From Larix kaempferi (Eukaryota > Streptophyta > Pinopsida > Pinales > Pinaceae), in assembly GCA_027924585.1 (NCBI GenBank), contig BSBM01000361.1, positions 65,005,501 to 65,069,500 on the forward strand: a DNA stretch of 64,000 nt. The letters run 5' to 3'. Position 1 is the first letter of the stretch, and the number at the start of each line of letters is the position of its first letter. The notes under the pieces are model-generated. The model saw only the letters and a list, made by a program, of their open reading frames with translations, was not told where the DNA came from and searched no databases. Both the position numbers and the translations under genes were made by a program. Below, one piece after another: positions 23,901-34,760 of the stretch.

Positions 23901-25201
23901 TTGCTCCAGTTGCTCGGTATTCCTCTATCAGAGCAGTGATATCTATAGCAGCAGAGATGGGTTGGAAGATCCACCAGATGGATGTGAAGACCGCGTTTCT
24001 CAATGGTCTTCTGCAGGAGGAGGTGTATTTGGAGCAGCCACAGGGATTCGAGATACATGGGAGAGATTCTCATGTGTGCAGGCTTAGGAAAGCCTTGTAC
24101 GGTTTGAAGCAAGCTCCTAGAGCTTGGTACTCCAGGATTGATGCATATTTGACTTCGATGGGATTTCAGAAGAGTGAGGTTGATCCCAACCTATACTACA
24201 TTGTGGTTGGTGGAGATCCACTCATTCTTCTGTTATATGTTGATGACTTATTTATCACTGGAGATGAGCGTCTTATTGCACAGTGCAAGAGAGGTCTTGC
24301 AGCTGAGTATGAGATGACTGATATTGGGTTGATGCATTACTACTTGGGGATGGAGGTTTGGCAGGAGCCTGGACATATTTTCCTAGAATAGGGGAAGTAT
24401 GCAGCGGAGATTCTGAAGAGTTATTGGATGGAGGACTGCAGGCCTATGTCTACACCTATGATCACCAACTTGAAGCAACTTCATGCTTCAGAGGGTAAGT
24501 TGGTGGATCCCACACTATATCGTCAGCTCATCGGATCGTTGATGTATCTGGTCAACACCAGGCCAGACTTGTGCTTTGCGGTCAACACTCTTAGCCAGTT
24601 CATGGTGCAGCCTAGGAGTGTGCATTGGACGGCTGCAAAGCACATCTTGAGATACCTAGCAGGGACAATGGATTATGGTCTGGACTACAGGGGTTCAGAT
24701 GGAGTCAGCTTGGTTGGGTTCACAGATTCAGACTGGGCAGGTTGTGTGAGGGACCGGAAGAGCACTTCCGGTTGCTGTTTCAGCTTGGGCTCAGCAGCAG
24801 TGTCGTGGTTCAGCAGGAAACATAAGTCCGTTGCATTGAGTTCTGCTGAGGCTGAGTATATGGCTACCAGTCAGGCGACTTGCGAAGCACTGTGGCTTCG
24901 TAAGTTATTGGTAGATTTATTTGATCAGCAGCTGAGACCTACGGTGATTTATTGCGACAATCAGAGTTGCATTCAGCTCTCTGAGAATCCGGTATTCCAT
25001 GACAGGTCGAAGCACATTGAGATCAGGTACCACTTCATTCGAGACTACGTTCAGAGAGGGGCAGTTGAGCTACAGTATATATCCACTGATGAGCAGGTTG
25101 CAGATGTCCTGACGAAGTCTTTGGGGAGGGGGAAGTTTGTCTTCTTCAGAGATAAGTTGGGAGTGGTGCGGAACACCTTCCTCGGTAAGAGGGAGTGTTA
25201 G
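20962..25201 (+). pseudogene. Copia-1 gag-pol polyprotein, several stops
   Basis: Starts at ATG 20962. The order is gag (20962-21540), a CCHC zinc knuckle (CYCCQAFGHYASQC near 21705), a protease with DSGASRHMTG at 21937-21966, integrase HHCC and core (21956-23212; RSDNGGEY near 22712), a Gly/Thr/Ser-rich linker (23300-23450), RT with VDVKTAFLNG-like and YVDD motifs (23552-24391), and RNase H (SSAEAEYMA near 24840). Breaks: a frameshift near 21447; TAG 21525-21527 and 24389-24391 where glutamine is expected; TAG 21926-21928 in place of tryptophan; TGA near 23211; TAA near 23543. The final stop TAG (25199-25201) lies inside the 3' LTR. Not functional as read. Confidence 0.92.
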
Positions 25202-26351
25202 TTTTTGTACCTAGGGAAGTGTTCCCCAAGTGACTTTTTGCCTAAGTCACTTAGAAGGGGGAAAAAGGTGACCCTCACATTAAAAGCTACTTAATGAGAC
25301 TTTATAAAGTTAACGTCACTTTTTGATAAATTTAAGTTGGTGAGTGAAATTTATTTAAGTGATTTAAATAAATGTGATTTTTATTCTCATTGAATCTTAG
25401 CCATTGGATTGGATCTTTCTCCACCGTTGGATTAGATTCCCACTTAGGGTTTAGACAAAAAGGGTTGAGGGAGGCAAACCCATTCACTTTTCACATTTTT
25501 GAGAAGAGAGAAGAGTTGAAGAGAGAGCTAGGGCATTGGCACGAATTCCAAGGAGCATTGAATGCAGGTTTCAGCTAGCATGCACTTCGAGGTATAGAGC
25601 TGAGCATTTATTGAACTATATGGATTTGTAGACAGTCATTATTTCTTCTTAACAGGCACACATCCCGAGGCAGCGATATTAGCACAGAAATCGAGGTAAT
25701 GTACAACAACAGTTAATGCTATTCGTACAACACAGAATTCGAGGCCACTGAGTTGGCACACATCCCGAGGTCTGATAGTACAGCAGTGATTATTGGCACA
25801 AGTTTCGAGACATTCTTGGCACTTGTTTCGAGGTAAATCTGGGCACACATACCGAGACAGTTTGCACGCAGCTCGAGGAGGCACAGATTTCGAGACAGTA
25901 CTTTTGACAGTTTTCGAGGACTGTACCGTACAGTCACTGTACTTTCAGCACAGAAATCGAGGCACTCAAGCACAGAAATCGAGGTTGCAGTTTGGCACTG
26001 ATTTCGAGATAGTTTGCTGAGTGAAATTTCATGGTGGAGATAAGTAAAATTTCTGCTATAAATTTATGTATTGAGATTTATTGAAGAAATAAGAAACTCT
26101 CTCTCTCTCTAACTGGTTTTCCCCGTGGGGGTTTTTCTAGGGCTTGATTTTGGCCAAAAATTTTCGAGTCTGTCATTTTCATGGTGTGAATGTTTAAATG
26201 TGTTTTTCAGCCTGTTAGTGCATTTTTACTGCATGTTTAATTGTTACTGAAAATTTCATAAGTAGTTTCCAGTCAATGCATAACCGACTGGGAATGAAAA
26301 CCACGAAATGTTGACATAAACCAGCAAACAGTAAAGTGCAGAAAATCTTCA
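25196..26351 (+). repeat. Copia-1 3' LTR
   Basis: A near-identical partner of the 5' LTR, beginning TGTTAGTTTTTG and ending AATCTTCA before the GTGGA target copy. It has one additional 24-base unit (GCACAGAAATCGAGG twice) in the motif array. Confidence 0.92.
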
Positions 26352-26600
26352 GTGGAATAATGAAACAAGTGGAGGGTCATGTGACCCAGTGACCCACCCT
26401 TAGGAGCCCTGGACACCAACCTCAGGGCTACAAGCCCTATAATGAGGCAATCAGCAATGCCACTAAGCCATAGTAATCCTAAGAGAAGGACCAAAGGGTC
26501 TGGCCATGACCACCACTGAAAAATGCTGGATAACACTCCTCATGGTCCAGAAAAAAAAATGACCCTCTCTCCCTGGACACATATCCGAAGGTGTGCTGGT
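26352..26600. other. Unassigned flank of Copia-1
   Basis: Starts with the GTGGA target copy. It contains short complementary stretches such as GGGTCATGTGACCC near 26376, but no gene. Confidence 0.4.
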
Positions 26601-27076
26601 ATTGATACCACGTAACAGGTTCATTGTCAGTTGATTGATGGGAAAATGGTTTGTAATTATTGTCAAAAAGAGGTTGGTGGGGGAGGTATACATAGGCTCA
26701 AACAACACTTATCACATACAAGGGGGAACGTAAAACCATGCCTAAAAGTCTATGATGACCTAAAGGTTGAGATGCTTGGTTACCTTGAATCCTACCAAGC
26801 AGAAAAAGCCAAGAATAAAAAGATGCAAATAGAGATAGGGAGAAGTACAAGTTCAATTCAAATTGAAAGTGATCTTCATGAGAAAATCCCTAGTTCTGAA
26901 GAATCCTCTAGTTTCCCTATGCATGATCCTACCAATCTTATCCTGAAAAACCATCCCAGGGAAGAACCTATTGGTGGCAGTACATCCAATGTGAAAAGGC
27001 CTCGTGGCAACCTTACCTCATTCTTTGTACCCCGCACTACCCCTAGTGCTCAACCCACTATTCATGCCAAATGGAC
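26601..27076 (+). pseudogene. hAT transposase N-terminal fragment (hAT-4)
   Basis: The N-terminal BED zinc-finger region of a hAT transposase: CNYCQKEVGGGGIHRLKQHL around 26650-26710, with the C-x2-C and H-x4-H spacing of BED fingers. A linker and the conserved LTSFFVPRTTP segment near 27020 follow. The reading ends at about 27076, where a long LTR starts, so the DUF659 core and dimerisation domain are missing. It has no stop within about 155 codons, which makes it better preserved than hAT-1. Confidence 0.8.
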
Positions 27077-27079
27077 GAA

Positions 27080-29334
27080 TGTAATGCCCCTATTTTGACC
27101 CCTGTGGATTATTGGCTTGATGTAAATATTGTATACATGTTATATATGTGTTTTCCCTAGTGTGGAGCTCAAGGCCAAGGCCCCACTAGTGGATGATATG
27201 GTTTTATTGCACATGCAAGTATTAGCAGTTCGATAGCCATGAGCTATAAAGCCATGAAGCATTGTAACTGATGTAGTTAATTCTTATTGTAATAAAATAC
27301 ACAAGGGACTGGTTATGGAGGCAACGAATGAGAAGGGGTTGTGTGTATCCACTAGGGAGTGGTGAGGGGGTTGTGGGATGGGAGCCCATATTGCCACTTG
27401 TCCATTCATGAACCCATCTGACCTCCCATACCGCCGTTAATGCAACTGTAAGAGAGTGGTTGAGGAAATCGACTCATGAAGTCGATGGAGTATGGAACAG
27501 ACCTGCGGATCTGTATGGCAGGGGATGGCTTGTGTTCGTGTGCCCCGTAAGTCACTCCAGGCCTGGGGAAATCTGCGCAGCCTGTTTGCTATCCGTGGTT
27601 AGGAAAGAGGGGATTATCCATTATTCACATTTACTCAGACACTCTGAAGGGAGCCGAGTCGTGAAGCCGAAGGGAGAAACGTGATTTCTGTGTAAACGAG
27701 CTACTGAGTCGCGTGCCCATAGAACCCGGGTGTGGTACCCTCATCTGTTCAAGAATCCGTGAAGTTGAATCCTGGGAGGAGTGACAGAGTGTGCACCACT
27801 TAGTATAGCCGAACAAAGTACTTGGGTCGGTGACCGAGTGATACATTGCGGGACAGAGTTTAGTCCACAACCTGGTGAGAAACCCAGTTTGTTTAGCATA
27901 ATTGAAGGGCTCCCACACCCCTCTTCCCCCATTTGGGGGAAGCCTGTATCTGTCCCTTACTTGCTTATCGATTTTTTGCATAGTTAGATCAATAACATGC
28001 TAGATTAGTTTCCATTTTGTAAAAAGTAATCAGAAAAGTAACATAGAAGTTTTTCTTTTGCATTAAGTTAGAGTTTTTCTAAATAGTTTGCTTTTGTTTA
28101 AGACTCTTGAAATTCTTTCCTTTTGTAGAAAATTTGAAGTTATTCAAAAAAATTTCCCTTTTCGAAATTGCAAAAAGTTCAAAGTTTCCAAAAGGATTTT
28201 TCTCTTCACATGCTTAGTTAATTTCAAGTTTTATCTTTACATTCTTTTTCCTTTTGATAAGTTGTTAAATTCCATCAAAATCTCTTGAATCTCACCATTT
28301 GCGGATCAAGAGTGCTCTCTGTGGGAGAGTCTTTTTCTTTTCTTTTGCCTTAAAATCTCTTGAATCTCGCTCTTAGCGGATCAAGAGTGCTCTCTATCAG
28401 AGAGTCTAACTTAACTTTAAAAATCTCTTGAATCTCACCATTTGCAGATCAAGAGTGCTCTCTATCGGAGTGTCCAAATTGGAACGAACATTTCGCTCAC
28501 TCCGTGTATGCTCTAACCATCGCAAGCTAGTCTAAGCTTTGGGATATCAAAAGCGGTAGTGTTGTAATTATCAAAATTTTCACATTAAGCTAATCCATTC
28601 ACACTAATAAAAGCAATTCCCCTTTAACCAACGAAAATATGGCGTTGCCTCGTTAGTGATCGAGAGTGGGGAAATTTTGACTAAGGAAGCGGGAACAACT
28701 GGGAGGTGACCTCAGAGCACAGTTAGGTTACACCCTTGTTGGTGTAGTGTTGAACACCGCTCTCGAGACTCCATTCCAGCCCACATGTCCTTGTACAAAG
28801 CCAATTAGATCACATTCCGGACATATTCCCTGTACCGCAAGGTATATCGGGAATCCCCTCATCCCACAATTAATCAACTCATCCCATAAAATACATAATA
28901 AAATAAACCAAGAGCACTCGCCCAATGGTCCTCTTAGCATTTTAAAACGGACAGTGACTCCATTGGCACTGGTCTTTCATCAACAACAATATTTTGCAAG
29001 TCTTTGCTTTTTATCTATCTTATAAATTGTTGTTTTATTATATCATGCTGTGGATGTGTCTTGATTAATTTGGCGAACAACTTGGTTTATATTTGCATCA
29101 ATTCAAAAACTCCTAAAAACAACATCCATTCCAACCACTCAAACATTAACTAAAAGCCTTAGAAACCTTTTCTTTTAGTAGGGTCTACCCCCCTTATCTT
29201 CGTTAGGATTTTGTCTAGACGGAGGAGTCGAGATCAGGTGACAACACTTGACTCTTTGTTTGCCCCCAAGGCCACACCAAGCAGCTTCGAAAGATTTCTG
29301 CCGCGCTTCCCCCCAGGTGTGCATCTCGGCAGCA
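27080..29334 (+). repeat. Lone long LTR (LTR D) of a gypsy-type element
   Basis: Starts TGTAATGCCCC. The 3' part (28690-28830) matches the LTRs at 44253-47757 and 53643-56720 (GTGTAGTGTTGAACACC). The last 150 bases are the shared block ending AGGTGTGCATCTCGGCAGCA. No primer-binding site or internal region follows, and no matching target duplication was found (ACGAA against ATAGA), so it may be a solo LTR with decayed edges. The 5' boundary is less certain than the 3' one. Confidence 0.65.
28282..28455. repeat. Three tandem CTCTTGA...TCAAGAG hairpin units in LTR D
   Basis: Stem pairs: 28282-28288/28306-28312, 28357-28363/28381-28387 and 28425-28431/28449-28455. Each is followed by AGTGCTCTCT. 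The spacings are 75 and 68 bases. Confidence 0.85.
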
Positions 29335-31803
29335 ATAGAGGTCAAGGCTCTCCTAAAACGTTTGCGGAAGTGTGGTCGAGGTGACATTGGGTCACAACTT
29401 CTGCATGTGCTTACTGGGCACTAGCCCTGCTAGTTTGTCCGGTAACACTGTCAACAATTGATTGCATCGAGAGTAGCGAGGTGCTCTACAACCCAGTATG
29501 GAGGAGATGTGTAACGTAATGTAACGCTGTCATGTTATGTACAAAAAATAAAAACTAATTAATTTTTTTATGTCGTCTCATAAAATAAAAAATGAAAACC
29601 AAATAAAAAATAATAAAAAAAATCCATATCCACTCATAAAATAAAAATTTAAAACCAAATAAAAAGTCATTAAAAAAATAACACCTCAAGAAATTGGATG
29701 CCTCTCGGTGCTTGATAGATCCGCGTTGAGGAGGATCTATGCTGGTATTTACACAAACCACAAATAAATCATCATCAACAATTTATGCTACAGGAAACTT
29801 AGTCAGAGCAATTCGAATCAATTGAAGTTCTTTACAATGATGCTACAAAAAATAGAATTATGGTCTATTCTATGCATTCAAACAACTCATAAATCAAGTT
29901 GACCATCAATAAAGAACTGTGTACACTATGTTTTAATCAAACCGATGGCAATTAGTGGGGTTCAATATGGAGGTATATGAATACCCTGCTCTGTAGTATG
30001 ATCAATTATATCGTTGACAATTTTCAGATTGCAATGAGTTGAAATTTATAACAAAGAACCAAACAAAATACACATTCAAATGGAGATAATGGTATAAACA
30101 ACAATCTACAGAACTGTACCTCTTAGAGTTGCCCCCCTCCAAGAGTGAGTCGATTCACACAACTAGCTGGAACAGTAAGTTATATTATAAGAAATTGTAT
30201 ACAGAACTATCTCTAGTGGAGTAATGATCCCCTCAAATGAACAGAGTTCAATGATTTATAGTGCTTGAGATGGCATCTTTCTATAATAAATGTCTTAAAT
30301 TGTCAATTAAAAAGACCCTATATACTTGCAATTTGTTACACAAAATGCTTTCAAGACTGCGCCCAAGCTGGGAAGTTCACATTTTACATTAAATGCCGTA
30401 CACATATTCCAGGATAGTTGGTTTAGAGAGGGTACGATGCCCTTCATATGATCAATGCTTGGTATTCCTTCTAGAAATCGAATATTCCTACAGACTTGTA
30501 TGTTGAACCTTGTCTTCACTTAACTGTGCGCTGTTCCTTAATCTTTGTTTCTATGTGCAAATCTTTTTTTATTATAAAACTCTAAAATATAGCCTAAGTT
30601 CATATAAATAAACTATTTAATCATTCAAGCAACGTTCCATCATACCTTTGGTTATATGTTCAAGGGGATGGGAATATAATGCAGGTTTGTGAGCAAATGA
30701 TGTAAGAACTAGGCCAAAAGATATTGGTTTAAGGAGGTTAACAGGTTCAAAAAGTGACAACATAGGCACACATTACCAGATCTCCCACATCACAAACATC
30801 CTTTCCTTGTAACTGAAGCGATGGATAGATTGTCACATCATCTTTGCACTGATATGAACCATTAAGATCCCTACATGGAGCTGACAGCTTGGGCACATGA
30901 AACAGATTATCCATTAGCCCCTAAAGTGTGTCTTTGTTCAAAAAAGGACCTCGGTTGATGTCCCACATCATTCACTAGGGAGTGGTATAAGATCTCGTTC
31001 CTTTCCACACACATCATGTCAATCCCTTTTGCAATTGGAGAGATAAAGATATCCCTTTCCTCCAAGAACTCCTTCAAATAGTTCAAAACCTCTTCATACC
31101 TGTCCATAGATACTATCACGTCCACCTAAACTAGAAAGAAACTACCTAGGGTCATTCTACATAAACCCTAGATCCATTCTACAGAAACTCGAATGCCTGA
31201 GCACTCAGACTCTGAAGCAGCAAGAAAATAGACCTACACATTTCAACCTATTCTTTTCAACAGAAAATGTTCACCATCAAGAATAATCGGATCATAGAAC
31301 TGACCTCCAGCTTGATAGACCTAAACATTCTACCAATATGGCATCCCTTTTCTAACTCTTTCACTTCCTATGAGTATGTATCCATTTTGTTGCGAGAAGC
31401 TAAATGGATTTTTAAGGGTGAACTGCAGCAGAAGCATGTGAGCTTAGCTGTTATGTCCTATCAAATATGACATTCATTTCCATCTCAACATTCATGCTAG
31501 AAATAAGGATGAAGCCTTAGCCCCTCCTTTGTACCCTTGCTCTCTAAGGTTAGCTCTTCTGGGGCCTCCATCAAACATGCTTCTCCCTTTAGACCCTTCT
31601 AGGAAATTACCTACAAATCCATAAAATGAAAGTTGAACAACTCTCAGAAGGAGGAGGAAGAATAGAACTAGGAAAGTGGATTCCATGGGACATGAGAACT
31701 AGGAGTGCTGGAAGTTTTCTGCCACCTTAGTGTAAAGGAATTAATGGTTTTGCTCATAATGGATATATGACAAGCAAGAATTATAGTGATAATTAATATA
31801 TAC
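29335..31803. other. Intronic sequence, mostly unassigned
   Basis: No terminal repeats or transposon protein motifs. 29540-29700 is AT-rich with near repeats of CATAAAATAAAAA. A stretch on the - strand (30300-31140) has exon-like open pieces and is listed separately. Confidence 0.45.
30755..31128 (-). pseudogene. Exon-like open fragments of an unrecognised gene
   Basis: On the - strand a TTTCTAGTTTAG acceptor-like sequence precedes an open stretch reading VDVIVSMDRYEEVLNYLKEF and SPIAKGIDMMCVERNEILYH (31128-30910). After a frame change it reads MDNLFHVPKLSAPCRDLNGS and KDDVTIYPSLQLQGKDVCDV down to about 30755. Residue composition looks like real protein rather than chance AT-rich reading, and it is not a transposon domain I know. 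Another open piece (PSLNQLSWNMCTAF) lies at 30307-30519. It could be a captured or decayed host gene fragment. I assign no function. Confidence 0.3.
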
Positions 31804-32621
31804 CAGTGTAACAGGAATCACGAGTCAAACTTGGAAAATCGCGAGTTTGACTTGTATCGCCCTCAAAACGAGCCGGTTTGGTTCGGGCCGAGTCAAACTC
31901 GGGTTGACAAGTTTGACTCAGTCAATGCGAGTCAAACTGACGATTTTTTCCCTAACTCACGATGTAAAGCTCCAATTTTTTGAACTGCGTGGCCAAGAAA
32001 AGTGTTTAAGACTGATTTTGACTGTTTTTGGTCATTATTTTGCTTGCTGGAGGTGTGTGTGCCTGCTAGAGGTGCTCAATAGCAATGATAATATTAAATT
32101 CTTAAAGTAAAAGGATAGAAAATGAAAGATAAGGAGAATGACACTTTTTAACATTACCATTGATTGTTTCAGGATGTTTGAGAGTGGTTTGAATTTTTGA
32201 ACCTCATCGGAGTTCATGTGCAAAAAGTAGAATTTTAGATCCCATTCAGAATTCAACAGACTTAACAGTTTTCATGATTTCAGGATTGCATCGTTTCCAC
32301 TGGATTCTATCATGTATGAGGGTAAGTGATTGACATTTAATCAACCACATCAACCTCTCCATGTACCTTTATGTTGGTGGTGCTGATTGTTGAACTCCTT
32401 TGTCATGACCTTAATAAAAATGTACCCGTCAGTTAAGCAAAATCACTTATTAAGCATGGGAAACTTTTTTCTAATTCTACCTTATTTTAATGCTTGGATT
32501 AGGCAGTTTCATCAAAATTGTAGGGTGTTGACTAATGTCCTTGGAGGATCAACTTCGAGATTCGAGGTAGAGGCAAGGTCTAGAGCCCTAGAGTGTTAAT
32601 TTTTAGTGCAGCGGCGAGACT

Positions 32622-33173
32622 CATTCTTAGAGAGAATGGTACCCTAGTCAGTTAACTAGGGTTCCTGGTCATGTTAACCAGGCAGAGTAATGAGTAAGAC
32701 CCTAGAAGGTACCCTAGGGCCCCCAGCTGTCTCCTGGGGTTCTTGGTCGAGGACCAAGCAGATGGATGCCATGGCAAAGTCCCTAGCATGTAGTTAGGGC
32801 CCCTATTTGTCTCTAGGGTGTTCTTGTCTAGGACCAGACAGTTTCTTGGTCAAGGACCAAGCAGATCCTGCAGGTTGAGACAGAGACATCCTAGGTCCTG
32901 CAGATGGTTGATCAACATTCAGTCTAGGACTGAATGCTCAGCTTGAGGCTGAGGACCATTCTCTGGGAGAATGGAGAACCTGGTCATGGACCAGATGGTT
33001 GATCAACATGTCCCAGTTTGGACTGGGAACTCAGCCCGGGGCTGAGAGCCATTCTCTGGGAGAATGGAGGCACCTGGTCAGTTACCAGGATATTGACCCA
33101 GTCTGGGACTGGGAACTCAGCCTGGGGCTGAGAGCCATTCCTTGAGAATGGAGGCACTTGGTCAGTTACCAAG
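32622..33173. repeat. Array of about 26 consecutive short palindromes
   Basis: Stems follow one another with few spacer bases. Examples with outer limits: 32641-32662 (8-bp stem ACCCTAGT), 32664-32682, 32721-32739, 32742-32758 (CTTGGTC-GAG-GACCAAG), 32845-32861 (same stem, AAG loop), 32907-32916 and 32998-33007 (GTTGATCAAC), 32916-32936 (9-bp stem CATTCAGTC), 32937-32953, 32956-32974 (CCATTCTC-TGG-GAGAATGG), 32980-32994, 33011-33028, 33030-33046, 33049-33067, 33073-33089, 33097-33113, 33116-33132, 33135-33151 and 33157-33173. Loops are often three bases (TGG, ATG, GAG, AAG, TAG). The right half forms a higher-order repeat of 93 and 86 bases. Stems vary by paired changes between copies. Confidence 0.9.
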
Positions 33174-33565
33174 ATTATGATGTGTGATGTCCTCTTCTCC
33201 TAGGTCTTCGAGATGGATGAGTTGGTTGGTCTTCTCAAGGGACTGGCCACCCCTTGTGGAAGCTACTAACATTTGACCTAAGGAGCAGTTGAGAGGACCA
33301 CATGATCACATCATCTGTGTGAACCCTTCCTTATACAATGATGATGAACTTTCAGGTTATATGGAACATTTGTACATTTGAGAGAGAGATGACTGGTTGT
33401 ACCTTTCCACCTTGGGTGATTTACTTTTGGTCCTTGCACCTTATTGTTTATTAAGTCTTGTGGTACCCTGTCTTTGATTTGTGGTAAATAGGGTCATTGA
33501 CCCACCTTCTATTTATACCACCTTTGTTGTTTTAGTCTTATGGGTACTAGTCCACTTTATGTGAC

Positions 33566-33806
33566 TCTTTTATTTTTATTTTATCTTTTATTTATTTTTT
33601 ATTTTTTATTTTATTTTTTATTTTATTTTTATTTTATTTTATATTTTATATTTTTATATTTTATTTATTTTATTTTATTTTTATTTTATCTTTTATTTAT
33701 TTTTTTATCTTTTATTTTTTTTAATTTTTTTTATATTTTATTTTTATTATTTTATATTTTATTTTTATCTTTTATTATTTTTATTTTTATCTTTTATTTT
33801 ATTTTC
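33566..33806. repeat. T-rich low-complexity tract (TTTTATTT repeats)
   Basis: About 240 bases made almost only of T runs with single A, in repeating TTTTATTTTTATTT patterns. It produces a spurious phenylalanine-rich open frame. Confidence 0.9.
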
Positions 33807-33892
33807 AAATGGCCTTTTCCTAATTTAATGGATTCCTAATTTAAAGGATTTATTTAATGACCCTTCTAGAAGTCTAGAAGATCCTATTATCC

Positions 33893-33900
33893 TATAAATA
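33893..33900 (+). promoter_or_regulatory. Possible TATA box
   Basis: TATAAATA followed by AAGG, in a stretch resembling a retroelement leader, upstream of a GTAAGTAT donor-like site at 34946. Function is not established. Confidence 0.3.
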
Positions 33901-34319
33901 AAGGTCTATTGTTTTGATAATACAATATATCTCAGCTCTAGCTTATCTCCATATCTTGACGTCATGGGTTTCTAGCACTTAACTGCTGTCTTCTCAACTG
34001 TTTTGGAATCTGCCCACCTGTTGAAGCCTTTCACATTCCTCAGATCTGATTTCTGATTGATAGGGCTGACGTTAAAGCTTATATGCTGCTGTTTACTTGA
34101 ACCACGGGTTTGAGAAGAAGTTATTATGCCTAGTCATGCAAACCGTGATTTCTTTGGAGGACATTTCTGCTGTTGATTTTTCGATCTGCTCTCTTGTGAT
34201 CCGAGCTTCTTTTTAGTGTCTTGACTTAGTCACGATATGCTACTTGTGGTTGGTTTGGAGTCCACTTGCCTAAACAAGGTCTGATCTAATTCATTCTGGT
34301 TGTGACCTGCCTTTTGAAA

Positions 34320-34760
34320 TGTCATGGAAGTCTGATCTGTGTTTTTCTTATCTGTTGAGGAGGCCGTGACCATAAAGTCAAACTGTGCCTTGTTTGATCT
34401 ATGTTCTGCCTGTTGGTTAATTATTTGTGAAGGCCGTGAGCCTTGAGTTCTGATCTAGTCTGCTGGTTACATAGTTGTGGATGCTGTGAGGCCTGTAGGG
34501 TCTGATCTACCCTACTGAGTGCATACTTATGAAGGCCATGAGTTCTGATGGTTAGATCTTTTGTGTAAAGACCTCATGCAGGACAGATCTATTGTACTCA
34601 GACTTTGTTGAGTCTGATCTATGTGTTCAGACTTCGTTTATATATGCTGAACTTTTACTGTGACCAGATCTTTGTGCTGAGTCTTGTTTGTGGACTGATC
34701 TATGTGCTAAGACTTGTTTTTGATTCAGATCTATTATGCTGAGACTTGATTAAGATTGTC
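34320..34760 (+). repeat. Degenerate TCTGATCTATGTGCTGAGACTT repeats
   Basis: Repeated variants of TCTGATCTATGTG and of GAGACTTGTTT occur at irregular spacing of about 30-60 bases, with no coding potential. Confidence 0.6.

Larger units (their letters stand above)
19680..26351 (+). mobile_element. Copia-1, full-length decayed LTR retrotransposon
   Basis: The 6672-bp element has LTRs at 19680-20834 and 25196-26351, a PBS at 20835, and a purine-rich AAGAGGGAG just before the 3' LTR. It is flanked by a perfect 5-bp target duplication, GTGGA, at 19675-19679 and 26352-26356. In the first 240 bases the two LTRs differ at about seven positions by eye, so the insertion is not recent. It belongs to the same family as the - strand Copia-3 at 56798-63569. 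Confidence 0.93.

Noticed and set aside
27460-27990. Several open frames of 60-116 codons on both strands
   Set aside because: They lie within LTR D, overlap each other, and show no domain or compositional sign of coding.
31492-31686. Short - strand ORF with a hydrophobic start, like a secreted peptide precursor
   Set aside because: The tail matches no plant peptide family I know (CLE, IDA, RGF, PSY motifs are absent), and 64 codons can arise by chance.
32622-33173. CRISPR-like array
   Set aside because: Units are palindromes that differ from each other with almost no spacers. The context is a plant intron with no cas genes.
33540-33839. 99-codon ORF rich in phenylalanine and leucine, like a membrane protein
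   Set aside because: It is simply the translation of the T-rich low-complexity tract.
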